A stretch of 64,000 nt of DNA from Flavobacterium salmonis. GTDB taxonomy: Bacteria; Bacteroidota; Bacteroidia; Flavobacteriales; Flavobacteriaceae. The notes under the pieces were generated by a model, which worked only from the letters and a program-made list of their open reading frames with translations, was not told the origin of the DNA and searched no databases. The DNA lies in assembly GCF_903819435.1 (NCBI RefSeq), contig NZ_CAIJDP010000084.1:62001-126000 (forward strand), in the 5' to 3' direction. Of this stretch, positions 42,728 through 52,900 are shown in pieces. The position numbers and the translations under genes were made by a program. Every line of letters begins with the position of its first letter. Positions within the stretch are counted from its first letter, which is position 1.

Positions 42728-43066
42728 TCATAGCCAATCTATTGGAAACGTCCCTGAGTTATTTAGTGTAAACATTAAAAAATATTTACCATCTTTTTTA
42801 TTCTTTCTATAAATATAAATCTTTTTTGAAAAGGGCTTTTTTACTAAACTATCCTCTTTTTCAATATCTTTTACATAAGGATAGAATCTTTGAAGAGTAA
42901 ATTCATTATCATTATTGCTAAAAGTAATACTATTTGGGCCTTCATTAAATCGGGTAATTACAAACTCATAGTTATTTCTATTTTTCTTTCTGGCACTAAT
43001 ATAAACAAAAGAAAAAACAGCTATGAAAAACAGACTAAAGAAAATAATGATTTTTTTTATCTCCAT
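42728..43066 (-). CDS. small single-pass membrane protein of unknown function
   Basis: A 112-residue protein with one N-terminal hydrophobic segment (about 6-23) followed by a basic KKKNRNN stretch and a small beta-rich domain. No motif recognised. It lies between the vWA gene and the LysR gene on the same strand with short gaps (34 and 24 bases), so it may be co-transcribed with either. Existence as a gene is supported by its ATG, signal-anchor and spacing only. Confidence 0.6.
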   Translation of the reverse strand: MEIKKIIIFFSLFFIAVFSFVYISARKKNRNNYEFVITRFNEGPNSITFSNNDNEFTLQRFYPYVKDIEKEDSLVKKPFSKKIYIYRKNKKDGKYFLMFTLNNSGTFPIDWL

Positions 43067-43100
43067 AATTTATTTATTTTTCTTTTAAGCCTTATGACTT

Positions 43101-45128
43101 TTAAAGCATCCCATTATACTTCCTCACAAACCATTCTGTTGTCAGTAAAACAGCAAGTAAAACCAACAACCAAACCCAGTCAATTATTGGTGTTTTGGTT
43201 GAGATATTCTTTTCTATTGATTTGTATTCCTTATTTTCTAAAAGTGTCTGAATCAAATCATCTGCCTGATTTTCGAAAAAGGCTTTTCCATTAGTTTGTA
43301 ACGCCAGTTGCTTCAGTTTTTGAACATCCGGATTTACAAATTGCTTTTCGATATCAAAATCCAAAATCTCAAAATGACTTGCATACGAAGTATTTGAATT
43401 TAATTCTTTTACTGTAAAATTATATTTTCCGGCAGCCAGACCGTCTAAGTTGACCGAGAAAGAATTGTTTCCCTTTAATAAATCGTAATTTTTGCTTTGC
43501 TTCGTTTTGGCATTTGTAACCGTGATGGTTAATCTGGCTTTTTCATCAAACTCATAGTTTTTATTGAAATACTGCGCATTGATTACAATAGCCTCTCCCG
43601 AATTGTAAAAACTTTCGTGCGTTACAACCAATGATTTTTTTGAAGCCGATGTTGCCAAATACTGAATGATCTTGTCTACAAAAACATCATATTTCTCAAA
43701 CGACTGATTGTCAATATGACTTTGCAAACGCCATTTCCAGCTGTTTTCTCCTAAAAGAAAAGCAGTTCTTTTGCCTTGATTTTCGGCGAAAGCCAATAAA
43801 GGCGCATTGGTCGAAACATTCCTAATTTTAGACGAAAGCAAAACCGATACATTTCCACTGGTTGAAATACTCCCAAATAGATTTTGTAATGGCGGAAAGT
43901 TCTCAAAAGCAATATTTTCAATCGCAAACAAATTAAACTGTGACTGAAATTCGCTTAAATAATCTTCTCTTTGACCGCTCATTTTAAAAACCAGATTATT
44001 CTGTTTTTGGTTTAGGAAATTAAAGTCGGTATTGTTTCCGGTAATGATAAAACTATTTGTTCCAGCCAGTTTATTGTTGTCAAAAATAGGTTTGAAGGAT
44101 CCATTTGGCTGATATAAAACCAAAACCGAGACATCGTTTAATTTATCAATTTCATTTGGTTTTGCCAGAATGACTTTTCGCTGTGCATTTGTTTCAATCG
44201 AACGTTTCAAAGCTCCGACGTCCGGATGGTTTATAGTGGAAACGATCGCAATAGTTGACTTTTGATCGATTACTTCAACTGCAAAGTTCTTGATATTGTT
44301 GTAACTGTTTTTCTCTTTTACATTCGATGAAATATTGGCTCTGAAAATTTGCAGCCCAACTTTATCAGCCGGTAACAATACATTTAAAGATGCTGTTTTT
44401 TTAGAGGGAGAAAAAGAAACTTTCTCTCTTGCTACAACAGAATTTCCCTGCGAAATTGTAAAATCGGCATTTACTGCTTTAGTACCTGCATATTGCAGAA
44501 AAACTTCAACCGGGAATTTATTTTTATGAAAAGCGTATTTGTTTACGTTTAACTGATTGATTTTTAAATCAAAAAAAGTGGTTGTATCTCCCACAACTAA
44601 AGGATACACTTTATTGACAGGATCAAAACGATATACGTAATCGTTTCCTGTAGTCTGATTTCCGTCGGTGATTATAACCGTTGGAAAAATCAGGTTTTTA
44701 TTGATGCTTTTTAAATTCTTTGCAACCTCATCCAGATTGGTCTGTTTTCCTTTAAAATCAAAGTTGTCCGAAGGCCTAAAATCGGCATCAAACTGATAGG
44801 ACTGGATTTCAAATTTATCCTGAAGGGCTGGATCCGAAATCAGTTTCTGATACAATTCAGTAACTTTTTTATCAGATTTCAAAGCGGTAATAGAACTCGA
44901 ATTATCTACCGCAATTGCCAAAGGGGTTTTGGTTACTTCCAGCGAATTCTTAGTCATTACAGGATTAATTAGTAAAATCAATAATCCAAAAATGACTGAA
45001 AAACGCAAAAAAGCCAAAAGCATATTCACATTCGAATAACTTTTGGCTTTATAAAAATATTGAAAGTACGACAATCCACCAGCTATTACTAAAGAAAGTA
45101 ATACTAATAGAATCGTGTTTGTAGTCAT
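43101..45128 (-). CDS. membrane protein with von Willebrand A-like domain
   Basis: A 675-residue protein with two N-terminal TM helices (about 5-22 and 35-55), an extracytoplasmic part and a C-terminal TM helix (about 648-666) with a short basic tail. The MIDAS signature of vWA domains is visible as LAIAVDNSSSI near residue 73 (DxSxS) and TVIITDGNQTTG near 151. Later parts look like Ig-type beta domains. The topology matches BatA/BatB-related Bacteroidota proteins, but no MoxR ATPase or other bat genes are next to it. Confidence 0.82.
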   Translation of the reverse strand: MTTNTILLVLLSLVIAGGLSYFQYFYKAKSYSNVNMLLAFLRFSVIFGLLILLINPVMTKNSLEVTKTPLAIAVDNSSSITALKSDKKVTELYQKLISDPALQDKFEIQSYQFDADFRPSDNFDFKGKQTNLDEVAKNLKSINKNLIFPTVIITDGNQTTGNDYVYRFDPVNKVYPLVVGDTTTFFDLKINQLNVNKYAFHKNKFPVEVFLQYAGTKAVNADFTISQGNSVVAREKVSFSPSKKTASLNVLLPADKVGLQIFRANISSNVKEKNSYNNIKNFAVEVIDQKSTIAIVSTINHPDVGALKRSIETNAQRKVILAKPNEIDKLNDVSVLVLYQPNGSFKPIFDNNKLAGTNSFIITGNNTDFNFLNQKQNNLVFKMSGQREDYLSEFQSQFNLFAIENIAFENFPPLQNLFGSISTSGNVSVLLSSKIRNVSTNAPLLAFAENQGKRTAFLLGENSWKWRLQSHIDNQSFEKYDVFVDKIIQYLATSASKKSLVVTHESFYNSGEAIVINAQYFNKNYEFDEKARLTITVTNAKTKQSKNYDLLKGNNSFSVNLDGLAAGKYNFTVKELNSNTSYASHFEILDFDIEKQFVNPDVQKLKQLALQTNGKAFFENQADDLIQTLLENKEYKSIEKNISTKTPIIDWVWLLVLLAVLLTTEWFVRKYNGML

Positions 45129-45228
45129 ATAATTAATTTAAAGATTGAAAAATTAGAAGATTGAAAAATCAAAGTAGCTACGAATATAAGAATCTTTTAA
45201 TTTTTAAATCTTTAAATCTTTTTAATTA
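45129..45228. repeat. AAAGATTGAAAAATTAGA-type degenerate repeats
   Basis: The spacer holds two copies of AGATTGAAAAAT on one side and three complementary AATCTTTAAA-type copies on the other, allowing an imperfect hairpin. No gene. Confidence 0.5.
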
Positions 45229-45229
45229 T

Positions 45230-45976
45230 CTAAGTAAGCATTCCTCCGCAAACATTAAGCACTTGTCCGGTAACATAAGCACTCATATCAGATGCTAAGA
45301 AAAGACATGCATTAGCAACATCTTCAGTAGTTCCGCCACGTTTCAACGGAATTCCGTCTCTCCATCCTTTTACTACATCTTCAGGTAATTTTGCCGTCAT
45401 TTCGGTTTCAATGAATCCCGGAGCAATTGCGTTACAGCGAATATTACGCGAACCCAGTTCTAAAGCTACTGATTTTGTAAAACCAATCGCACCAGCTTTT
45501 GAAGCTGCGTAGTTCGTTTGTCCCGCATTTCCTGAAACTCCAACTACAGAACTAATGTTAACAATAGAACCTGCACGTTGTTTTAAGAAAGTTTTCTGAA
45601 TTGCTTTTGTCATATTAAAAACCGATTTCAAATTGACATCAATCACCTGATCAAAATCAGCTTCAGACATACGCATCAATAGGTTATCTTTTGTAATACC
45701 GGCATTGTTAATCAAGATATCAACTGTTCCAAAATCTGCCAGAACAGCATCAACAAAAGTCTGCGCTTCATTAAAATCCGCTGCATTCGACTGGTATCCT
45801 TTTGCTTTAATTCCCAAACCGTTCAATTCTGCTTCCAAAGCCTGAGCAGATTCTACAGATGAGCTGTATGTAAAAGCTACATTAGCACCATGTTTAGCAA
45901 AAACTACGGCAATTCCTCTACCTATTCCACGGCTTGCGCCTGTAATGATGGCTACTTTTCCTTCTAGTAATTTCAT
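45230..45976 (-). CDS. fabG: 3-oxoacyl-[acyl-carrier-protein] reductase
   Basis: A 248-residue SDR enzyme that reduces 3-oxoacyl-ACP with NADPH in fatty-acid elongation. The cofactor motif TGASRGIGRGIA (14-25), NNAGITKDNLLMRM near 88, the catalytic Ser in IVNISSVVG, and Tyr/Lys in TNYAASKAG near 154 are intact, and the C-terminus GQVLNVCGGM is standard. The combination is typical of FabG rather than other SDRs. Its promoter lies about 119 bases upstream, and the intervening leader contains structured element B. Confidence 0.95.
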   Translation of the reverse strand: MKLLEGKVAIITGASRGIGRGIAVVFAKHGANVAFTYSSSVESAQALEAELNGLGIKAKGYQSNAADFNEAQTFVDAVLADFGTVDILINNAGITKDNLLMRMSEADFDQVIDVNLKSVFNMTKAIQKTFLKQRAGSIVNISSVVGVSGNAGQTNYAASKAGAIGFTKSVALELGSRNIRCNAIAPGFIETEMTAKLPEDVVKGWRDGIPLKRGGTTEDVANACLFLASDMSAYVTGQVLNVCGGMLT

Positions 45977-46004
45977 ATTAAAAATTAATTTTATAATTAT
46001 TTGT

Positions 46005-46082
46005 AGCTAATCCTGCTATCCGCTATATCTTTATTATCCGCAAAAAAGCGGCTAAAAAAGGATACCGCTTCTGTCAGGGCTA
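46005..46082 (-). ncRNA. structured repeated element, copy B (fabG leader)
   Basis: On the minus strand: AGCCCTGACAGAAGCGGTATCCTTT, then CCGC-TTTTTT-GCGG hairpin, then AAAGATATAGCGGATAGCAGG. GCGGTATC can pair with GATATAGC, CTTT with AAAG, and CCTG with CAGG, giving one long interrupted stem. It shares the core GCGGTATCCTTTT...AAAGATATAGC with copy A at 25697-25793. A TATATTTG box at 46095-46102 would start a transcript just before it, so it is either the fabG 5' leader or a small RNA. Confidence 0.55.
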
Positions 46083-46094
46083 AAAACGACTCGT

Positions 46095-46102
46095 CAAATA
46101 TA
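46095..46102 (-). promoter_or_regulatory. -7 promoter box TATATTTG upstream of element B and fabG
   Basis: Exact TAnnTTTG match on the minus strand. The predicted start lies at about 46090, directly before the structured element and about 113 bases before the fabG ATG. Confidence 0.55.
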
Positions 46103-46190
46103 GAAAAATTCCTTTTTTTAAAAAAATAACAATTACAATAACATTTTAATATCATAAAAAAACAAATCTTCCTAAATCTGATACAAATCA

Positions 46191-46218
46191 AAAAAGCAGT
46201 CCAAAATGAACTGCTTTT
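46191..46218 (-). terminator. terminator of the SusCD locus
   Basis: AAAAGCAGT and ACTGCTTTT arms (46191-46200 and 46210-46218) with a 9-base loop, ending in a T-run on the minus strand, 26 bases after the DUF4302 stop codon. Confidence 0.8.
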
Positions 46219-46243
46219 CCTATATAAAAATTAAACTATATTT

Positions 46244-47590
46244 TTAATTTAATGCATATGTAGTAATTCTAAAATTACTATTAGCACTGGTAAATGTCCA
46301 AATAACATTGCTGTAAGTAATTTTAAAATTTTCTCTTTTAACATATAAACCTTTAGAATTTGTTAATTCATCATCAATTTTTTTCAATAAGGCTGGTGCC
46401 GGAATTAATGCTGTTGCAGTCTGCCATGAATCATGAGTTAACACTATTGTTTTATCTACAGCATTTTCGCTCGTAGTCACATTGTGGTAAAGTGTTGGTC
46501 TTCCTCCTGAGAATCTGTATTCAATATAGTGATAACCTCCATCATTAAAATAAAGCTGTACCCTCGTTAATTGCTGATTAGCAGGCAAGTTTGCATTAAT
46601 CTCATTTAACAAAGACTTACATAAAGTAGATGTTGTAGGAGCATTTGTTAAAAAAGGAGAAATATATCCATAGACCTTGAAAGGATTTCCATCTAATAAT
46701 ACCTTATAATCATCTGTCAGGATGAGTGGCTTATTTGTATATTTAATAGTTGCGCTCACTCCGCCAGTTCCAGTCGCAGTAAAACTTCCATCGGATTCAT
46801 TATAAGCAAAATTAGTTAAGTTTTGACCTTTAACAACTACTGCCGGACTAACAGTGATTCCTGTTGGCGTGTAAGCAATCCCCATGTTATAGCTCATATT
46901 GTAGCCTGTTTCTACAGAATTTGCTGTTGCGAATCGAGGCGCTTCATCAAAAACAAAATCTAATTGGTGTTTTGTTGTACCATCATTCGTTTCTAACATT
47001 CTAAACAATGGACGATCATCTCCTCCTACAACATTTTCTGCCATAATAATGTTCTCAGATAAATTATTCCAGTCATCAGCGGTTGCTTTTACGAATCTTA
47101 ATTCCTGAAAACTTCTATTGGTTTTAAAAATGATATCCCCGTTTTCCTGGCCGTAATACAAAAACTGAAAATCACCTTTGTATCCCTTACCTTCTAATGC
47201 TGCAGTTGGAAAATTATTTGAGTCCGATAAAAGATGAATTCTGTTTTTTGTAGAAAACAATAAACTTACCGTACTGCTAAGCTCTACACTGTAATCACTT
47301 ACATACGAATCTGTATCTTCATCAAAATCAGAAGCCATTTCTACTTTTCCATCATTAGAGAATTTGAATAAATGAGTAAATCCTCCCAATTGCGTATTAT
47401 CTGTAAAATATACTGCTTTCCAGCCATACTGTGATGTCAGCAATAAATCACTCAATTCTTTTTTCTGAGCATTTAATCTTTCAGTTGGTGTCTGATCAAA
47501 CTTTTGTTCTGCATCTGTATTGGTACAAGAACCTAATTGTATTGCAATAAAAGCAAAAATTAGAAACTTAAATGTATTTTTTATTTTCAT
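46244..47590 (-). CDS. DUF4302-family lipoprotein
   Basis: A 448-residue lipoprotein (lipobox LGSC, Cys22). The mature start with TPTERLNAQKKELSDLLLTSQYGWKAVYF and later FKFSNDGKVEMASDF matches the DUF4302 family recalled from SusC/SusD loci that also carry an HExxH lipoprotein. The function is unknown; a role as an accessory surface binding protein is inferred from context. Last gene of the uptake locus, 28 bases after the metallohydrolase gene. Confidence 0.85.
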   Translation of the reverse strand: MKIKNTFKFLIFAFIAIQLGSCTNTDAEQKFDQTPTERLNAQKKELSDLLLTSQYGWKAVYFTDNTQLGGFTHLFKFSNDGKVEMASDFDEDTDSYVSDYSVELSSTVSLLFSTKNRIHLLSDSNNFPTAALEGKGYKGDFQFLYYGQENGDIIFKTNRSFQELRFVKATADDWNNLSENIIMAENVVGGDDRPLFRMLETNDGTTKHQLDFVFDEAPRFATANSVETGYNMSYNMGIAYTPTGITVSPAVVVKGQNLTNFAYNESDGSFTATGTGGVSATIKYTNKPLILTDDYKVLLDGNPFKVYGYISPFLTNAPTTSTLCKSLLNEINANLPANQQLTRVQLYFNDGGYHYIEYRFSGGRPTLYHNVTTSENAVDKTIVLTHDSWQTATALIPAPALLKKIDDELTNSKGLYVKRENFKITYSNVIWTFTSANSNFRITTYALN

Positions 47591-47618
47591 GATGTTTCTT
47601 GTTAAATTAATTTTTTAA

Positions 47619-48488
47619 CTAATTTTTATTGCCATTAACAACCGCTGTGGTATTTTTTTCAGCTTCATCTCTTAAAGCATAAAAATCTAGATTAAAGGCT
47701 TCCTTGAAATATTTAACTACAATAGCTTCCTTAGCTCTAATTGCTGCCACTGCTTCATCACTATCAATTCCTGCTAAAATTGCATCATATTCAGCTTTAG
47801 AATTAATAAGCATAATAGAGGCCATTTCTGCAAAATCTTCATTAATGTTGGATCTTGCATAAGCAGTTATAAAGCCTTCTTCATTTGCTACGGCATCATT
47901 AGATGCGTACCAGTTTGCCGTATATCCGGAAGGTGTAATTTTAGACAGTGCTTTTTCGTCGTAAGGCTTAGTCTGATTTAAAATATGAATATATTCGTGC
48001 TGTATGGTATGAATAAACCTTTTTACATTTTCTCTATCTGTTTTATCTACATAATCTGTTTCAAAAAGTGTAACTCTTTGTCCACCTTCTGCCAAACCTA
48101 AAGTAATCGTTCCGGTTGAATTTAGGTTCACACCACCCACCAATACAATTTCTCGGGGTGCTATTTTTTTAACAAAATCCGGTCCTGCAATGGTTTTATA
48201 ACTCTCTAACCAAATTTTTTGAATGATTTCCAGTACCGGTTTTACCTTGTCTTCTTGAGGTGGATATAAATAACGATTAAAATCAACTGTATTTTGATTC
48301 CACTTATACTGAACCTTCATATTGTAAGGATTCAAATAAGCTGTTGTAATCCATTTATCTAAATCAGTTTGAACAGGGTTACTTAAATCTAACTGACTCT
48401 CTTTTAGCAAATCTTCATGAGAACATCCGCTAAAGGCAATAAAAGCTAATGCTAAAATTGCAATTCTATATTTTTTGATGATTTTCAT
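47619..48488 (-). CDS. substrate import-associated zinc metallohydrolase lipoprotein
   Basis: A 289-residue lipoprotein (lipobox FSGC, Cys22, followed by SHED, similar to the acidic export signals of surface lipoproteins). The zinc site HEYIH is at 164-168 (IQHEYIHILNQ), and NEDFAEMASIM about 55 residues later could give the third ligand. This matches the family of SusC/SusD-associated HExxH lipoproteins. It probably trims a peptide or other ligand at the cell surface before import. It lies 15 bases after susD. Confidence 0.88.
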   Translation of the reverse strand: MKIIKKYRIAILALAFIAFSGCSHEDLLKESQLDLSNPVQTDLDKWITTAYLNPYNMKVQYKWNQNTVDFNRYLYPPQEDKVKPVLEIIQKIWLESYKTIAGPDFVKKIAPREIVLVGGVNLNSTGTITLGLAEGGQRVTLFETDYVDKTDRENVKRFIHTIQHEYIHILNQTKPYDEKALSKITPSGYTANWYASNDAVANEEGFITAYARSNINEDFAEMASIMLINSKAEYDAILAGIDSDEAVAAIRAKEAIVVKYFKEAFNLDFYALRDEAEKNTTAVVNGNKN

Positions 48489-48503
48489 ATTTTATATTTT
48501 ATA

Positions 48504-49982
48504 TTACCTTGGATTTTTTTCAACACCATTTGATGATGCATGTAATGGAATTTGTAACGCTCTGCGTTTATCATTCTTGGTCAAGATATTTGTTGGATTA
48601 TTATAGATTTCATGTCTAACTTCTAAATTAAAACGTTTAATATCAAACCATCTGATTCCCTCATGAATAAAATCTACTCTGCGAATCTGCGCAATTGCTT
48701 TTATATATGATTTTTGCTCATCTGAAGTATTATAAAACGGTGTATATTCATTTTGAATTACAGGATATGTATCAACAACTAACTCGTTTGTTACAATATC
48801 TGTTGCAGGATTGAATCCTTCAGTGATTGTCGATAAGTAATATTGTAATTCAATATTTGCTTCGGCAAAATTATTTTGCATAACAAGAGCTTCAATTCTG
48901 TTTAGATAAAACTCATTGTTGCTTATTAATACTTGCGAAACAAAACCATTTCCAATACCTGCATTCGGATTCGTATATTTAAAATATTCATCAAATTTTG
49001 GCACAAAAACTGTAATCTGGCCATTATACGATAAAATATCGAAAAGCCAATTTTTATTAAAAAGATTAGTCGAAGCCCCTACAATTTCATCTTGTCTGGC
49101 TCCTGTAAGCTGAAATCTATTTTGGTAAAAAGATCTTTTATACCAGGATTGCGCAGAGGTTACTAATAAATTGGTTTCTTCAGTTGCTTCACCATAAACC
49201 CTAAGACGTGTATTAAAGTCAAATGCTAAATAGGACTCATAATTTCTCAGCTTTCCATCAGGGTTAGCTGCTAATTGATCTGAAAGCGAAACGACTTTGG
49301 CCCAATTTCCTTTAATTAAGTAAAAACGGGATGCAAAAGCTTTCGCTGCTTCTACATTAAAATGAAATTTAGGTTGTTTATATTCATTTGTCACATATTT
49401 TAAACCTTCTTCAATATCTTGCTCCAGATATGAAAAAACTTCTGCCATAGAATTTCTTTTATACTTTTTAATCAGTACATCTTCGGGTTCTGTTACATAT
49501 GGAATTCCTAAATCTGTATCAGCAGTAGCCGGATTATAACGATTAGCCCAAAAAGTAACCAACATAAAATGTGCATACGCCCTTGCCAATAATGCCTCCC
49601 CTTTTTGTGGATTAAGGCTAGCCGGACTGCCTAATTCTTCAATAGCCTGTAAGGCTTTATTTGCATGTGCGATGGCATTATAACAAGCATCCCAATAATT
49701 TGCCTGAGTATCTGTATCCACTGCCTCATTCATTTCCCAATTATAATTTTGCGTGTTATTGGGCTCAAACAAACCTGGATCAGCACTATCAAAAACATTA
49801 TCCGACATCGTTTCAGCAAACTCCATATAAGAACCTTTTGGATAAGCATTAACAAGCAATTCAGTTATTTTTTCTGGTGTATCTATTTGTGTTCTATTAT
49901 CCGGAGTTTCTGATAAGAATTCATCACAACTACTGATACTTATAAGTAACAATAGTGATAGTGTTATTTTTATTTTTTTCAT
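48504..49982 (-). CDS. SusD/RagB-family substrate-binding lipoprotein
   Basis: A 492-residue surface lipoprotein (lipobox ISSC, Cys19, then DEFLSETPDNRTQI, the usual SusD start). Helical TPR-like segments include AIAHANKALQAIEEL and GEALLARAYAHFMLVTFWANRYN; the C-terminal RRVDFIHEGIRWFDIKRFN motif is diagnostic of SusD/RagB. It forms the lid over the SusC channel encoded 12 bases upstream. Ligand unknown; no glycoside hydrolase or sulfatase is encoded nearby, so a polysaccharide is not the obvious cargo. Confidence 0.95.
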   Translation of the reverse strand: MKKIKITLSLLLLISISSCDEFLSETPDNRTQIDTPEKITELLVNAYPKGSYMEFAETMSDNVFDSADPGLFEPNNTQNYNWEMNEAVDTDTQANYWDACYNAIAHANKALQAIEELGSPASLNPQKGEALLARAYAHFMLVTFWANRYNPATADTDLGIPYVTEPEDVLIKKYKRNSMAEVFSYLEQDIEEGLKYVTNEYKQPKFHFNVEAAKAFASRFYLIKGNWAKVVSLSDQLAANPDGKLRNYESYLAFDFNTRLRVYGEATEETNLLVTSAQSWYKRSFYQNRFQLTGARQDEIVGASTNLFNKNWLFDILSYNGQITVFVPKFDEYFKYTNPNAGIGNGFVSQVLISNNEFYLNRIEALVMQNNFAEANIELQYYLSTITEGFNPATDIVTNELVVDTYPVIQNEYTPFYNTSDEQKSYIKAIAQIRRVDFIHEGIRWFDIKRFNLEVRHEIYNNPTNILTKNDKRRALQIPLHASSNGVEKNPR

Positions 49983-49993
49983 AATACTATAAA

Positions 49994-52900
49994 TTATAAT
50001 GAAATGTTTAATGTAAATGTATATTGTGTTGTAACCGGTAATGCCACACCTCCTGTATTACGAAATTCAGGATCCTGACCATTTAGTCTTTTATCTGAAT
50101 AAATCAATAATGGGTTAACCGCAGAACCTTTTAACGTAAAAGTCGATAATCCTAATTTTTTCTTGAAATCTTTAGGAAATTCCCAACTTAGGGATACATT
50201 TTTTAATCTGACAAAATCTCCGTCTGCGATACGTGCATCCGAAAAATTATAGGTATTATAAGCAATTTCAAGATCTCTTGACTGTTCATCATAATTAGCA
50301 ATTAATCTTTTATCGGCTATTACAGGTATATTAGTAACATTTTCATCGCCAGGATTTATCCAACGGTTTGTATAATCTTTTGTAAATACTGTTAAGTCAT
50401 CATATTCACTATCAAATATCGGGTTTAAACGGACTTTATTTCCGGCAGATGCTACTACAAAAACATATAATGACCAGTTTTTATAAGTAAAAGTGTTTGA
50501 AAGACCGAAAGATTTATTTGGCTCAATTGATCCTTCATATTTTAAATAGTCCGTAACATTTTCGGTGTCCTGAAAATTAGCACCTGCAATATTATCAGTT
50601 TCTCCTTCTTTCATTTGAAATGTTGGTAAACCCTGATTATTTAAACCTGTAAAATGATACGAAAAAAGTGAGTTTCTTGGGCGTCCTAATGCATTTCCTC
50701 CGGTTCCTTCAATCAAATCAAAAGCAGTAGGCTGATTTCCTAACTTTGTAACTTCCTGGTTGTAAACTGAGAAATTAAAATTAGTTGACCATTTAAAATC
50801 TTTAGCGTTGATATTAGTAGTTGTTAAACTAATCTCAAGACCTTTTGTTTCCATATCGGCATTGTTTCCTTGTTTTATTTTTTGTCCTCCTATTCCGGAT
50901 GTCACTACATAATCTACCAGGTCAAATGCTTTTCGGCTGTAAATATCTGTTGTTAATTGTATCCTGTTATTAAACATTCCAAGATCAAAACCTAAATTGG
51001 TTTCAAATTGTTTTTCCCAAGTCAAGTCTCCATTCTGAAGTTCATCTATTTCAATACCAGATTCTCTGTCATCTAAGTTTAAACGGTCAGTAATAAAACT
51101 TTTATAAATAGCTAATGAATTTGTAGCAGGCCCCGCTGTAGCAGTAAGTCCATAAGATGCTCTTAAAGCAAGATTATTTATTACAGAAACGTTTTGCATA
51201 AAATCTTCCTCCTTCACATTCCATTTTCCACTAAAAGTATAAGTAGGAAGCCATCTTGAAGAATCACTATTACCTTGTCTGTTTGATCCGTCATAACGCC
51301 CGGTAAGAGATCCTGTATAACGACGATCATAAGTGTATCCTACTTTTCCAAAAAATCCCATTGTTCTTTCTCTTTCTTCATTAAAACCAAAATAAGAGCC
51401 CCCTTCCGTAATGATTTTTTCTAATAGTCTTGGGTCTGTAAAACCGGTAAGACCTTTATCATACTGCACACCAAAAGCAGTGAAATTATCGCTGTTTCTG
51501 TCTAAAGACCTTAATTCGGTACCAAATAAACCTTCTAATTCATGTGTATCATTTAAAGTACGTCTGTAATTAACACTATTTCTAATATTATAAGATGTTA
51601 AATCATTTGTAAATTTTCTAAGCATTCCCCCATTTGGCAGAACTGAAACTTTTGGTGCAGTCAGATCATCAGGATCTTGATATAAAAAAATATTTTCATC
51701 TCTGACAACTGTTGTTTCGGCAGCATTATAAGCACCTACTATATTCGAATTTTCAAGAATTTTGTGTTCTCTGCTTGTATTAGCATATCGGGCAGCTGCA
51801 GTCAGATTATAGGTCAAATAAGGATTTATTTTATAATCTAAATCCATTTGAAAACGTATATCTTTTACCTTAATCTCCATGAAATTATTCTCTAATTCAT
51901 TTAAGATATTTATTGGTGCCCAATTGTTTCTGTAATATTCTAAATTGCCGTTATCATCATAAGGTCTTAAAGTTCTGCTTGTATTTAACACATAATTGAA
52001 CGGATTAATATCAAAAGCTCTGGTAGTTGTTCCAAAGTATTCATCCTTTTCACTATCATAACTTCCAGGAGCTCCCTGATCTCTAATAGAAGCTTGTGTT
52101 GTTAGTGTAACATTCAATCTGTCATTAACATAAAAAGTTCCCTTTAAATTGGATGAAAGTTGTTTAACATTATCCGCAATACTCCAACCCGGATCAGTAT
52201 AATAGGCTAATGATCCATAAAATGTATTGTTTTTTCCTCCTCCTGAAAAACTTAATGAATGATTTTGGGTAATTGAAGGTCTGAACAACGTTTTAAACCA
52301 ATCTGTGTTTGCTAATTCATATTTTTTTAAAAAAGCATTACGACTAGCCGGATCATTATTTACTAAATAACTATCTGTTTCAGGTATATAGGTAGAAACA
52401 GCTCTTTCAAGAATATTATAAACTCCGCCATAACGTCCTTGTGTTGTTAATGGTCTTTCTAAGAATCCTTTTGCTTCAACCTCTTTTAAAATACTCATTG
52501 TTTCCTGAGAATTCAAAATATCATATTGATTATAATTTGGCACAGTTCTTACTGAATTTTCAACTGAATAAGTAACCTTTAATGGCGAATCTCTTCGTCC
52601 TTGTTTTGTAGTCACAACAATAACACCGTTTAATGATCTTGACCCATATATAGAAGTTGCCGATGCATCTTTCAAAATTTCGATACTTTGTATGTCATTC
52701 GAATTTAAACCCGCAACCGAAGAACTTAATAATGTTTCGGAATTTCCAGAGGCCAAGTCTGCTACAGAAACATTAATAATATCTTCCTGAACAACTCCGT
52801 CAATAACCCATAATGGTTTAGTATCTCCAAAAATAGATGATGATCCACGTACTGTAATTTTTGGTGCTGTTCCAAAAGTACCTGTAATATTCTGAACAGT

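Noticed and set aside
45977..46191. Small ORF upstream of fabG
   Set aside because: It overlaps the structured element and promoter box, with no recognisable protein features.
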